The notes under the pieces are model-generated. The model had not been told where the DNA came from. It saw nothing but the letters and a program-made list of their open reading frames with translations, and made no database searches. A stretch of DNA of 34,468 nucleotides from positions 1-34,468 of the forward strand of contig CAZBYL010000024.1 in NCBI GenBank assembly GCA_964496275.1, given 5' to 3'. Numbering within the stretch: position 1 is the first letter of the stretch; each line of letters opens with the position of its first letter. The translations under genes and the position numbers were made by a program. The DNA comes from CAZBYL01 sp964496275. GTDB taxonomy: Bacteria; Synergistota; Synergistia; Synergistales; Synergistaceae. Of the stretch, positions 1 to 8,967 are shown in pieces.

Positions 1-302
1 GTTATTTTATATGTCCACTTTTAAGGGTGCAGATCAGGGCATAGCGGGCAGACGGGAAGGGGCAAAGTCAGAAGCTAAATCGGGGTTTAGTGTTTTGCAG
101 ATATTCTATATCAAGGTCTTGTTTTAATCTTTTCGGAATGATTAAATTCTGCACAAATGAAGTGAGAAGAGTATTTCTTTTGTGAATTTCAACACGACAG
201 AGTATTTATTAAATTTGATATCTTGCGAAAAATTGTAGTCCTATTGTATCCAATTTACAAAGGGTATATTATCCTGCTCATGTTAAAGAGAGGCGGACTG
301 AC
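1..302. other. Left edge, no recognisable gene
   Basis: One frame is open from base 2 to a TAA near 128. It could be the 3' end of a gene lying to the left, but its residues match no family I know. The rest is AT-rich and holds the probable promoter and ribosome binding site (AGAGAGGCGG) of the hydrogenase that starts at 303. Confidence 0.4.
244..272 (+). promoter_or_regulatory. Possible sigma-70-type promoter of the hydrogenase gene
   Basis: TTGTAT (244-249) and TATTAT (267-272) are separated by 17 bp and lie about 30 bp upstream of the ATG at 303. The match is moderate and the call rests on position and spacing only. Confidence 0.35.
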
Positions 303-1745
303 ATGGACAATCATCTTATGAATACAAAACGGTGGATAATAGAAAATATTGCAAAAGCCTTTTGGAGCGACAGTTTCAGGCAGGGAATAAAAAGATTGCC
401 CTTCGCCCGTATTCCTGTTGGCTCGGAAGCAAAGTACCGCTGCTGCGTATATAAAGAGAGGGCCATAATCAGAAACAGAGTCCTTGCAGGTCTCGGATTC
501 AGCGTTGAAGAGGACGATGAAATGACCTCGCTGCTTGAATACGCTGACGCCGCTCTCGAAAGAAAGACGATACAGGGGCCTCCCCTAACGATAATAGACA
601 TAGCCTGCAAGGGCTGCGCCAACACCAGATACTATGTTACGGAGCTATGCCAAGGCTGCCTTGCCCGCCCATGCGAAACGACATGTCCGTTCGGAGCGGT
701 AAGCGTTATAAACGGCAGTTCTCGAATAGATAAGAGCAGGTGCAAAAATTGCGGCAAATGCAAGACTGTATGCCCATACGGAGCTATCGCAAAAATATCT
801 GTGCCCTGCGAGGAAGAGTGCCCGGTAGACGCTATTTCCAAAGACGAACACGGCGCTGCCAAAATAGACTACGACAAATGTATAAGCTGCGGCTGCTGCG
901 TAATGGCGTGCCCATTCGGAGCCGTTCTTGAGCGAAGCCAAGTCGTGGACATACTTCGCGCTCTCAAAGGCACACTTCCGGTGTATGCAATGACTGCCCC
1001 CGCGTTTGCAGGTCAGTTTGACGCATCTCACGGGCAGCTTGTTACGGCGATAAAAAAATTGGGCTTTGCGGAGGTCACGGAGGTCGCGCTGGGTGCGGAA
1101 AGAACGGCTCATGAAGAGTCTGAAGAACTTATCGAGCGAATGGAAAGAGATGAATCTTTCATGACCACCTCCTGCTGTCCGGCATACATACAGACGGTGA
1201 GACGCCACATGCCTGAGATGCTGCCGCACGTCTCTGACACACCAACGCCGATGCACTACACCGCAGAGATGATAAAATCTCAAAATCCGGAGATACTCAC
1301 GGTCTTTATCGGTCCGTGCGTTGCAAAGAGAAGAGAGGCGCTTGAAGATTCCTGCGTGGACTTCGTAATGACGTTTGAAGAACTTCATTCCGTATTCACC
1401 GCGGCGCAGATAGATCCCAAAACTTGTGCGGAGTCGGTAATAAAAACTCCCGCGTCCGCGGAGGGAAGGGGCTTCGGATCGAGCGGAGGAGTGGCGAAAG
1501 CTGTCGTAGCGGCATCGGCAAACAGAGAAATTCGCACCGCCTGTATCAACGGCACAAGCAAGGCGGAAATAGCAAAAATGAGAGCATACGCCAAACAGGG
1601 CGCGCCTTTCGACCTAATAGAAGTAATGACCTGCCCCGGCGGCTGCTACAACGGCGCAGGCGTCTACTGCCGCGATAAATCAGCCAAAGAAAGGCTGGAC
1701 AAATTTATAGCGGAAAGCAAACCGATGGAACAAAACGCAAAGTGA
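303..1745 (+). CDS. Monomeric [FeFe] hydrogenase, group-B-like
   Basis: This 480-residue protein is a cytoplasmic iron-only hydrogenase that should interconvert protons and H2 using ferredoxin-type electrons. The N-terminal third carries Cys-rich ferredoxin modules: CKGC and CQGC near residues 100-118, CKNCGKCKTVCP near 148-159, and CISCGCCVMACP near 193-204. The H-cluster domain follows with its three signatures: TTSCCPAY (about 287-294), FIGPCVAKRREA (about 333-344) and EVMTCPGGCYNGAG (about 439-452). The TSCCPA and GPCxAK forms resemble monomeric group B enzymes rather than the bifurcating or NADP-linked types. The last motif reads GAG where GGG is usual. The ATG at 303 follows AGAGAGGCGG. 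No maturases (HydE/F/G) or partner subunits lie nearby, so it probably acts alone with ferredoxin. The family is clear; group B is inferred from motif style. Confidence 0.9.
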   Translation: MDNHLMNTKRWIIENIAKAFWSDSFRQGIKRLPFARIPVGSEAKYRCCVYKERAIIRNRVLAGLGFSVEEDDEMTSLLEYADAALERKTIQGPPLTIIDIACKGCANTRYYVTELCQGCLARPCETTCPFGAVSVINGSSRIDKSRCKNCGKCKTVCPYGAIAKISVPCEEECPVDAISKDEHGAAKIDYDKCISCGCCVMACPFGAVLERSQVVDILRALKGTLPVYAMTAPAFAGQFDASHGQLVTAIKKLGFAEVTEVALGAERTAHEESEELIERMERDESFMTTSCCPAYIQTVRRHMPEMLPHVSDTPTPMHYTAEMIKSQNPEILTVFIGPCVAKRREALEDSCVDFVMTFEELHSVFTAAQIDPKTCAESVIKTPASAEGRGFGSSGGVAKAVVAASANREIRTACINGTSKAEIAKMRAYAKQGAPFDLIEVMTCPGGCYNGAGVYCRDKSAKERLDKFIAESKPMEQNAK

Positions 1746-1773
1746 TGCCGGAATAAGAATGGACAACAGCATT

Positions 1774-1844
1774 GCCTCCGTGTTTTATTGGGATTCTTTG
1801 ATGTCGAGAAACGATACCCCAAATATAAACACGGAGGCTTTTGC
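1774..1844. terminator. Long-stem terminator between convergent genes
   Basis: GCCTCCGTGTTT (1774-1785) pairs perfectly with AAACACGGAGGC (1827-1838), and a second inner pairing (TTGGG with CCCAA) continues the stem. TTTTGCCTT follows. It sits between the plus-strand hydrogenase and the minus-strand permease and may stop both. Confidence 0.75.
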
Positions 1845-1889
1845 CTTAACTTGTCTGGCTTATGTGTGCGTTATCAGAATGCAAATGTA

Positions 1890-3374
1890 CTATTTGGCTA
1901 GGAAAGGAATCACATAAATAACTAGAGCAATAATAAACGCAGCTGCAACAATAGCGCGCCAAGTATTATATTCCTTGTCCATTTTAACCATTTCTTCGGC
2001 GGAAGGAGTGTCAACTGACATAATTTCCGGGCTTAGAGCTGCATCTCCCTCTGTCCCATATTTCTTCTGGCAAAAATAGTATATAAGCAGTCCTAATATA
2101 CACCATACGGTTCCAGTATAGAGAGCGTTTCGATCAAGCTGAGTCATCATTACTATGTATATAATGGCACTAATAGGTGCTCCAATCATGATACCGGGGG
2201 CACGATACGGGCGCTGGAGATCTTTGTGTTTTAAACGTAAACCGAATGCTGCGATAATGCCAATAACGTAATAAAACAGATCTGCAAATAAGCTGAGCGA
2301 GGCAATGTATACGAGAGAATTCGTTGCAATCAGCGCAATAGACAGCAGACCAAGCACCACTATTGATATGTATGGCGTTTTGAATTTAGGATGGATTTTA
2401 GCAAATATACGCGGCATTGAGCCATCACGAGCCATTGTAAATAGATAGCGCGGTGGTACTGCTATGCTTGCGTTGAGAGTTGAAAAGTCTCCTCCAAAAG
2501 CGATTCCTATTGCAAGCATAAACAATGGGAATCCAAGAATTCCGGCAATCGCCATTGCATCCGCATATGGAGCATTAGCTGTAGAAATAACCTCCAGCTC
2601 TGCCGTCGGCACAATTCCGACCAAAAACCATTGAAAGATTGCATTTACAGCGAAGACAATAAATGGAGAAAGGAAGAGAGCTCTGGGAATGTTGATTTGC
2701 GGATATTTAATTTCTTCTCCCATGGCGCAGCAGGTTTCGAACCCAGCAAAACACCACCAAATCATGGCTACGGATCCGACAAAGCTAGCCGGTCTAAAAT
2801 CTACATATTCCGGAAGCTGAACAAAGTTCTTCATATTAACATTGGGGAGCATCGTCAAAAACCATATTACTGCAACCCCCCAGAAAAAGAACATGAATCC
2901 GTTCTGAAGTCTTCCCGTCATTTCTACACCCTTTACATTTGTGTATATAAATATCGCGACAACCAGACAGGCAATTACAGTGTCACTTACAGGCAGTTCC
3001 CAATTGAATACCCTGAATATTGTCTTAAAATAAAAACTGAAAGCCATCGCTTCACCGCTTGTAACAGCGACAAGGGATATAATGAAGTTCCACCCTGCCA
3101 ACATTCCCATTGGCTTGTTGATACCTAAAGAAGCATACTTATAGGTTCCCCCGGCATAGGGAAGAGCCGCGCCCATCTCTGCATATAACAATGCCGGATA
3201 AACACTTACAATCATTGCAGTGAGAGTTGCTAGAATGACAGATGCTCCCATAAGGCCGACTATATTGGCTCCTACAGTAAAGAGACCAACACCGACAACC
3301 GTACCGACTGTGATAGTTACAGCCTCGCGCATACCAAAAGAACGTTTTAGAGTATTCGTCTGCAATTCTGACAT
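1890..3374 (-). CDS. APC-superfamily amino acid permease
   Basis: This is an integral membrane amino acid/polyamine/organocation permease of about 494 residues with roughly 12 hydrophobic segments. TM1 shows the family's unwound-helix glycine motif (VGTVVGVGLFTVG), followed by YAEMGAALPYAGGTYKYAS, typical of TM2-TM3 in amino acid permeases. I chose the ATG at 3374 because AAGGGG lies 10 bases upstream; a TTG nine bases further out would leave the SD almost touching the start. It lies about 90 bp downstream of the HisD-family gene on the same strand, so the two are probably cotranscribed and the permease may bring in the dehydrogenase substrate. The transported compound cannot be read from sequence. 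Confidence 0.88.
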   Translation of the reverse strand: MSELQTNTLKRSFGMREAVTITVGTVVGVGLFTVGANIVGLMGASVILATLTAMIVSVYPALLYAEMGAALPYAGGTYKYASLGINKPMGMLAGWNFIISLVAVTSGEAMAFSFYFKTIFRVFNWELPVSDTVIACLVVAIFIYTNVKGVEMTGRLQNGFMFFFWGVAVIWFLTMLPNVNMKNFVQLPEYVDFRPASFVGSVAMIWWCFAGFETCCAMGEEIKYPQINIPRALFLSPFIVFAVNAIFQWFLVGIVPTAELEVISTANAPYADAMAIAGILGFPLFMLAIGIAFGGDFSTLNASIAVPPRYLFTMARDGSMPRIFAKIHPKFKTPYISIVVLGLLSIALIATNSLVYIASLSLFADLFYYVIGIIAAFGLRLKHKDLQRPYRAPGIMIGAPISAIIYIVMMTQLDRNALYTGTVWCILGLLIYYFCQKKYGTEGDAALSPEIMSVDTPSAEEMVKMDKEYNTWRAIVAAAFIIALVIYVIPFLAK

Positions 3375-3467
3375 TTTGTCCAATCCCCTTTATGATTTAT
3401 TTTTTTAAGGAAAGCACTGATTAAATAGAAATAGTGTAAGGTCGTGCGTATAACCTGAGTTCCTGCG

Positions 3468-4736
3468 TTATGACCATTTATTAAAACGTTTTTCCGCAGC
3501 AAGGGCATGTCCTTCAAGCCCTTCTCCTCTTGCCAGCCTCATGACCAATGGGGCAATAGAGCGCATCGCTTCTTGTGTAAAGCTCTGATGTGTGCAGGTC
3601 TTGATAAATGTACCAACCCAGACACCGCCGGTGTATCGAGCGGCGCGTAGTGTCGGTAAGGTATGATTGGTTCCGGACGCATAGTCTCCGAATACTTCTG
3701 CCGTGTAATTTCCTAAGAAAAGTGAGCCATAATTAAAAAGTTTTTCCATCAGATCATCTGCGTTTTCAACCTGTACCTCAAGATGTTCCGGCGCGATTTT
3801 ATTCGCTAACGCCGTGGCTTCTTCCAGTGTGTCGACTACGATAACCTCTCCATAATCATTCCAAGAATCGCGAGCTATAGATGCGGTGTCCAGTGTTTTA
3901 AGCTGTTTTTCTACTTCGCTTATTACAGCTTTGCCCAGAGACATACTTGTGGTTATTACAATACCTTTGGCAACACGATCATGTTCGCTCTGCGCTAATA
4001 AATCTGCAGCCAAGATATCAGCATCGGCAGTGTCATCGGCTATCACCAGTACCTCGCTCGGCCCAGCTACAAAATCGATGCCGACTTGTCCATAACACTG
4101 CCTCTTAGCTTCGGTTACGTAACTGTTCCCGGGGCCGACTATGATATCGACAGGTTCTATTTGTGCCGTTCCGTATGAGAATGCGGCTATAGCCTGTGCG
4201 CCGCCGACAGCATATATTTCGCTGACTCCGGCTATATCCATTGCTACGAGAGTCTTGGGGTGTATCTTGTTTGTTCCCTTCATCGTAGGAGAACACGCAG
4301 CAATCCTTTTTACGCCGGCAACTGTTGCAGGAATAGCAAGCATTAGAGCTGTGGAATACAAAGGGTAGCCACCGCCCGGTACGTAACAACAGCAAGCTTG
4401 TACCGGGATATTGCGATGTCCCAAGCTAACGCCTGCTCTAGGCGAGTAATCTATATCTTTTATTGTGTTATGTTGGATTTTAGCGAAATCCCTTATGTTC
4501 TCCGCCGCCTGTTTAATATCCGCTATTTCATTTTCACTTAATAATTCATACGCTTCTCTGATTTCCGTGGGGGTTACTCGGAGTTCACTGCGAGTGCACT
4601 TATCAAACCTATCGTTGTATTTCAGCAGAGCAGCATCCCCACTCGAACGGACATCGCCAATTATGTCGGCAACGCCCCGGCGCAGCTCTTCTGTCGTTGA
4701 GATTGTACGATCTTTAGATTTTTTTAATATTAACAT
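3468..4736 (-). CDS. hisD: Histidinol dehydrogenase family protein
   Basis: This 422-residue protein belongs to the zinc- and NAD-dependent histidinol dehydrogenase family, which oxidises an alcohol to a carboxylate in two steps. Family landmarks are intact: VPGGGYPLYSTALM, GPGNSYVTEAKR, AGPSEVLVIAD, LLAQSEHD (zinc Gln and His), APEHLEVQ (catalytic Glu-His), GDYASGTNHTLPT (zinc Asp) and EGLEGHA (zinc His near the C-terminus). I placed the start at 4736 because GGGAGG lies 8 bases upstream; the reading frame is open further upstream but that part has no family similarity. No other histidine genes are present. It pairs with a permease and a divergent MerR-type regulator, so a catabolic role on histidinol or another amino or sulfo alcohol (as in HpsN-type relatives) is as likely as histidine synthesis. 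Confidence 0.88.
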   Translation of the reverse strand: MLILKKSKDRTISTTEELRRGVADIIGDVRSSGDAALLKYNDRFDKCTRSELRVTPTEIREAYELLSENEIADIKQAAENIRDFAKIQHNTIKDIDYSPRAGVSLGHRNIPVQACCCYVPGGGYPLYSTALMLAIPATVAGVKRIAACSPTMKGTNKIHPKTLVAMDIAGVSEIYAVGGAQAIAAFSYGTAQIEPVDIIVGPGNSYVTEAKRQCYGQVGIDFVAGPSEVLVIADDTADADILAADLLAQSEHDRVAKGIVITTSMSLGKAVISEVEKQLKTLDTASIARDSWNDYGEVIVVDTLEEATALANKIAPEHLEVQVENADDLMEKLFNYGSLFLGNYTAEVFGDYASGTNHTLPTLRAARYTGGVWVGTFIKTCTHQSFTQEAMRSIAPLVMRLARGEGLEGHALAAEKRFNKWS

Positions 4737-4839
4737 CACTGAATCCTCCCTTATCAGAATTTTAATGCGCAGATTATTTTTTTGACATCTGAATGTAATT
4801 TTTGTATCATTGTAAAATAATCTACTCCTTATAAAGACC

Positions 4840-4870
4840 AGTCTACTTTGTTTAGTGTGCTCGGTGTCAA
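4840..4870 (-). promoter_or_regulatory. MerR-type promoter (19-bp spacer) upstream of the HisD-family gene
   Basis: Read on the minus strand, TTGACA (complement of 4865-4870) and TAGACT (complement of 4840-4845) are separated by 19 bp. Spacers of 19-20 bp are the hallmark of promoters that MerR-family proteins activate by untwisting DNA. A MerR-domain gene starts about 100 bp away in the opposite direction. I see no clean inverted repeat inside the spacer, which lowers confidence. Confidence 0.45.
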
Positions 4871-4937
4871 TGCGTATGTTGACGTTGGACCGCAACAACA
4901 ATAGAGTGCACTCCACAATTTTTTAAAAGAGTATTGG

Positions 4938-4943
4938 TATAAT
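4938..4943 (+). promoter_or_regulatory. Possible -10 element of the MerR-fusion gene
   Basis: TATAAT lies 28 bases before the ATG at 4972, and AAAGGGACGG follows as ribosome binding site. No good -35 box is visible, which would suit a regulated or autoregulated promoter. Confidence 0.35.
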
Positions 4944-4971
4944 ATTCTCATAACTTAAAGGGACGGTATCA

Positions 4972-6219
4972 ATGATGAAGATCAGCCAAGTTGCAAAAAA
5001 GTACAAACTTTCGATAGACACTATCAATTACTACGTTTCATACGGTCTGTTGGTGCCGTCACGTAGAGGAGTTCACCGTGTCTTTGATGAGCGTACGCTA
5101 AGCGATCTGGAAATCATACTCCAACTGCGCGATATGGATTTTTCGCTGCAGGAAATACACAAGATTCTCTCTCTTTATAGAATATCGGCTCTCTCCAGCA
5201 AACAAGACACGGCTGAACTCTGCAGCATATACACCCAGAAAAAAGAGCACTGTTTGATGGAACAAGAAAGACTATCCCAAATCATCAACGACTTGGAAAC
5301 TAGGATTGATGCGCTTGACAGCCATAATGCAGCGGACGAGTCGCCCATTGGATTACCTGTTTCCATGTTGAACCTTCTGTGCTGCCCGGTATGCGGTAGG
5401 ACATTTGATATTTTAGATGTGAATATGAACCAGCGTTATATTTTTAGTGGTTCTCTCAGGTGTGAATGCGGATACAAAGCCGGTATTAAAAACGGCATAC
5501 TTCTGACTCCAAATAAAAATCAGGATGTTTACGACAAGCCGGATATCAACAGGGATACGTACAAGGATTTGCCTCCACACCTTATCTCACTTTTTCAAGC
5601 ATCGTACAACTGGATGATAAGGCAACTTGGAAAATTAAATCTGAGTGGCAAAGTAGTATTGGAAACACATGTAAATGCTTGGTTTTTCATGCATAATCAT
5701 CAGGAATATCTCGATCCTAACGGGCGATATATAATCATCGACAAATACCCTGAAACATTATCAATGTATAAGAAGTTGATAGACCAACAAGGTTATGAGC
5801 GCGATATATTATATATAGCAGACAGCAGTTTTAGTTGGCCGTTAAAACAAAATATTGTTAGCCTAAATATCGATTTTTTTGCCGCTAACGAACATTTTTT
5901 TTACAATGAGACATTTTTGTTTGAGGATATAAAAAAATATCTTGTCCATGATGCGTTGATGCTCGGGACGTATTTTTATTTTATGAATGGTTTTGAATCA
6001 ATGAGACGTCTCCTTAGTGAATATCCGACATGTTCGAAAAACAATTTTAATCTTGCTTTTTTTGAGAAAGAGATTGTTCGAACCGGATTCCAAGTTTTAG
6101 AGCGGGAAGATAGCGGTTTTACTACAAAATCAGGAAATAACATAGGATTTAGCTTTCACAATGATGGAGAAAAAATGTATCTTATGCCCTATTTAGCAAA
6201 ACTTTTGGACAAACATTGA
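4972..6219 (+). CDS. MerR-family regulator fused to zinc finger and degenerate methyltransferase-like domain
   Basis: The 415-residue protein has three parts. Residues 1-70 are a MerR helix-turn-helix (MKISQVAKKYKLSIDTINYY, then VHRVFDERTLSDLEII). A short coiled-coil stretch spans about 75-120. A zinc-finger-like module follows with C138-P-V-C141 and C164-E-C166, similar to the knuckle in front of RlmA-type methyltransferases. Residues from about 200 to 415 look like a Rossmann methyltransferase: VVLETHVNAWFFM sits where the glycine-rich SAM loop should be, and YIIIDKYPETLSMYKK resembles the acidic-loop strand. The SAM loop lacks its GxGxG glycines, so the domain may sense a ligand rather than catalyse. 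It is divergent from the HisD/permease pair and is their likely regulator. The 3' half is AT-richer than neighbouring genes. The MerR part is certain; the methyltransferase resemblance is an inference. Confidence 0.8.
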   Translation: MMKISQVAKKYKLSIDTINYYVSYGLLVPSRRGVHRVFDERTLSDLEIILQLRDMDFSLQEIHKILSLYRISALSSKQDTAELCSIYTQKKEHCLMEQERLSQIINDLETRIDALDSHNAADESPIGLPVSMLNLLCCPVCGRTFDILDVNMNQRYIFSGSLRCECGYKAGIKNGILLTPNKNQDVYDKPDINRDTYKDLPPHLISLFQASYNWMIRQLGKLNLSGKVVLETHVNAWFFMHNHQEYLDPNGRYIIIDKYPETLSMYKKLIDQQGYERDILYIADSSFSWPLKQNIVSLNIDFFAANEHFFYNETFLFEDIKKYLVHDALMLGTYFYFMNGFESMRRLLSEYPTCSKNNFNLAFFEKEIVRTGFQVLEREDSGFTTKSGNNIGFSFHNDGEKMYLMPYLAKLLDKH

Positions 6220-6707
6220 TGATACTTGTTGAATGAAGCTCATTCTTGGTTTATAGAAGCAATTAGAGGACTTTTTTACAAAGATATACTCAGAGCATTT
6301 AAGAATATATCCGGAATATAAAATGAAGAGTTGTATTTTGCTCTATTGATGAATTTATGCAAATAGGTGTCAGGCATTTATACAGAGCAACTCACAGCGG
6401 GTGATGAGATGAGTTTGCGTAAAGTAGGGTGTTTTTACATTTTGCCGTTGAGAATACGGCTGGCTTTCCTCACGTTTGCAGAATGTGTTTCTATCCCTGA
6501 ATAAGTGTTCTCTCTTTGTATTTCGCGCCATTTTTACGTACCCTTAGTATGTCATTTCGCTTTCCCATCATGTAAAATTTGTGGACGGAAAATGCTTTTT
6601 ATACGCTGTATATTTCATCGTGGTATGGATATAATAATCCTTACATTACAGATGGAATAATCAGCGTCGTTTGACGTTTGCGGTTTCTTGAAAAGGGGGC
6701 GTTTTGA
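6220..6707. other. 488-bp intergenic region upstream of the molybdenum hydroxylase genes
   Basis: No convincing gene is present. A small hairpin GCCGT/ACGGC sits at 6444-6460. The region should hold the hydroxylase promoter, but no strong -35/-10 pair stands out. I looked for purine, molybdenum-cofactor and sigma-54 elements and found none I can support. Confidence 0.4.
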
Positions 6708-8954
6708 GTGTCTGATTTTAAAATTATAGGCAGGTCATTTCCGCGATTTGACGGGCCCGTTAAGGCCGCCGGTGAGACGAAGTTTCTTGCCGATATCGAT
6801 ATCGAAGGCTGTTGGATAGGCGGTGTTGTTCGCTCGGATACGGCGCGCGGAAAGTTGCTTGGGGTTTCAAAATTACCGGGCTTTGACGAGTCGGGCGCTG
6901 TGCTTGTGACGGCTTCCGATATTCCGGGGGAGAATTTTGTCGCAATAGTGAGAACGGATTATCCCGCGCTTGCGGACGGTGTTGTCAATTATGTTTCTCA
7001 GGCCGTGGCTCTTGTCGCGGCTCCGAACGAGAGCGCGCTTAAGGCCGCTATGCCTCTTGTCCGCGTTGATATCGAGCCGCTTCCCCCAATTTTTACGATA
7101 GAAGAATCTCTTGCCAAAAAGGAAGTTATCTGGGGAACGGACAACGTGATAGATGAATATCACACGAGCAGAGGCGATATAGACAGAGGTTTTGCCGAGG
7201 CGGATGTCGTTGTCGAAGGCGAATGGAGCACGGGGCTTCATGAGCAGATGTACCTGGAAACTCAGGGAATGAGCGCGTGGCTGCGTCCCGACGGCACGAT
7301 GGAGCTTTTGGGGTCGCTTCAGTGTCCGTTTTACGTTCACGGAGCCGTTCAGAAGGCTCTCGGTTTTACCGCCGAGCAGGTCGTCGTCCGCCAGAGCGCA
7401 ACGGGCGGAGCTTTCGGCGGCAAGGAGGATTATCCTTCAATACTGGGAGTTTATGCCGCGCTGCTTGCATATCACACTCATCACCCCGTTAAGATAATTT
7501 TTGACAGGATGGAAGATTTGCTTGTATCACCGAAACGGCACCCTTCTCAGAGCCGCTATAAGCTCGGACTAAAGAGAGACGGAAAGATTACGGCTCTTGA
7601 TGTTGATATGTACCTGGACAGCGGAGCATACACAACTCTTTCGCGTGTAGTGCTTCAGCGCACACACCTTCATGTCGCGGGAGCGTACTACGTTCCCAAT
7701 GTACGTATCCGCAGCCGCGCAATGGCGACAAACACTCCGCCTACCGGAGCTTTTCGCGGGTTTGGGGCTCCTCAGGCCATTTTTGCAATGGAACGTCAGA
7801 TGGATAAAGCGGCAAAGGAGCTGGGCATAAATCCTCTTGATATCAGGCTTATCAACGCTCTGAAAACGGGCGATACATTCCCTTACGGACAGAAATTTAC
7901 GGAATCGGAAAACGCGCGCGCCGTGCTTGAAAAAGCGGCGGAGCTCTCCGATTACCGCACAAAACATGCGATGTATGAGACGCAGCCAAAGGGCCGCGTG
8001 ATGCGCGGCATAGGTATTGCGGTCGGTCTGCATGGCGGCGGATTTACGGGAGCCGGAGAGGATAGAATGGGAACAACAGCGAAGATGACATTTGACGGAG
8101 AAAAGTTCCGCATCTATTCAAGCAGCACGGAGATGGGGCAGGGCGCGGCCACGGTGCTTCCCATGATCGCTGCGGAAGCCTTGGGAACCGGTCTTGATGA
8201 TGTTATGTATGTTGTGCCCGATACGTCAAAAACTCCCAATACAGGGCCGACGGTAGCGTCGCGTACCACGATGTATGCCGCTAAGGCCGTTCAAAACGCT
8301 TGTGAAAATATGAAAAAAATGGTGCTCACATGGGCTGCTGCGAAAAACGTGCCCGCACATTCGGACTTTAAAGCGACAGCTGTTGAATATATGAAAGAGC
8401 ACAGGATTTTAGAAGCTCTCGGTATGAATTTCTTTGCGGATGGCTGTGCATGGGATGAGGAAAAATTTGAAGGCGATGCGTACCGCGGTTATGCGTGGAT
8501 AGCCAACGCCGTTGAAGTTGAAGTCGAGACAGACACCTATGAAGCGACTGCAACAGAAGTATCGATAGCCGCTGAAGTTGGGCGTGCGATAAATCCGATG
8601 CAGGCTCACGCACAGCTCACCGGAGGTGTTCTTCAAGGCATAGGCTGGGCTCACATAGAGGATATGAAAGTTGACGCAAAGGGTAAGTACACCGCGTCTC
8701 ACATGAGTTCATACCTTGTGCCGACAACGCTTGACTGCCCGTCATGGAAGGTTGCCCTTCTTGAAGATCCGTGCGATGCCGGATGCTACGGTGCAAAGGG
8801 AATAGGCGAACTCCCCGCAAACGCGGGCGCGCCTGCTTTTGCGGCAGCCGTTGAAAACGCGGTCGGGGTTCAGGGGACATCTGTTCCGCTTACCGGTGAA
8901 AAATTATTCGCTCTGCTGGAAGCGCAAAAATCCCGCAAAGCCGAAGAAAACTAA
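6708..8954 (+). CDS. Xanthine dehydrogenase-family molybdopterin-binding subunit
   Basis: This 748-residue protein is the catalytic large subunit of a xanthine-oxidase-family molybdenum hydroxylase, which inserts water-derived oxygen into N-heterocycles or aldehydes. It starts like the family (GRSFPRFDGPVKAAGETKF) and carries the molybdopterin-contact motifs GGAFGGKEDYPS, AFRGFGAPQ and STEMGQGAATV, plus the C-terminal GAKGIGELP in which E701 matches the universal catalytic glutamate. The GTG at 6708 is preceded by AAAAGGGGG at 7 bases, and no ATG fits. The downstream gene supplies the [2Fe-2S] and FAD domains, 13 bases away, so the enzyme is complete as two polypeptides. Substrate (xanthine, another purine, nicotinate-like or aldehyde) cannot be decided. 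The selenium-uptake genes at 24863-26174 make a labile-selenium hydroxylase conceivable, but only by inference. Confidence 0.9.
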   Translation: MSDFKIIGRSFPRFDGPVKAAGETKFLADIDIEGCWIGGVVRSDTARGKLLGVSKLPGFDESGAVLVTASDIPGENFVAIVRTDYPALADGVVNYVSQAVALVAAPNESALKAAMPLVRVDIEPLPPIFTIEESLAKKEVIWGTDNVIDEYHTSRGDIDRGFAEADVVVEGEWSTGLHEQMYLETQGMSAWLRPDGTMELLGSLQCPFYVHGAVQKALGFTAEQVVVRQSATGGAFGGKEDYPSILGVYAALLAYHTHHPVKIIFDRMEDLLVSPKRHPSQSRYKLGLKRDGKITALDVDMYLDSGAYTTLSRVVLQRTHLHVAGAYYVPNVRIRSRAMATNTPPTGAFRGFGAPQAIFAMERQMDKAAKELGINPLDIRLINALKTGDTFPYGQKFTESENARAVLEKAAELSDYRTKHAMYETQPKGRVMRGIGIAVGLHGGGFTGAGEDRMGTTAKMTFDGEKFRIYSSSTEMGQGAATVLPMIAAEALGTGLDDVMYVVPDTSKTPNTGPTVASRTTMYAAKAVQNACENMKKMVLTWAAAKNVPAHSDFKATAVEYMKEHRILEALGMNFFADGCAWDEEKFEGDAYRGYAWIANAVEVEVETDTYEATATEVSIAAEVGRAINPMQAHAQLTGGVLQGIGWAHIEDMKVDAKGKYTASHMSSYLVPTTLDCPSWKVALLEDPCDAGCYGAKGIGELPANAGAPAFAAAVENAVGVQGTSVPLTGEKLFALLEAQKSRKAEEN

Positions 8955-8967
8955 GGAGCGTGCGAAA

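Noticed and set aside
3468..4916. N-terminal extension of the HisD-family protein to 4916
   Set aside because: The extra 60 residues have no family similarity and would run through the promoter. GGGAGG before the ATG at 4736 fixes the start.
6409..6504. A 31-codon cationic/hydrophobic small protein in the gap before the hydroxylase genes
   Set aside because: The start context is weak and there is no recognised family; chance frames of this size are common.
6560..6707. Purine riboswitch before the molybdenum hydroxylase genes
   Set aside because: TATGG and ATAATAAT words occur near 6624-6640, but the conserved loop and P1-P3 arrangement cannot be built.
8839..8967. N-terminal extension of the [2Fe-2S]/FAD protein overlapping the large subunit
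   Set aside because: It is an out-of-frame reading of the upstream gene. The ferredoxin domain starts cleanly at 8968 behind AAGGAG.
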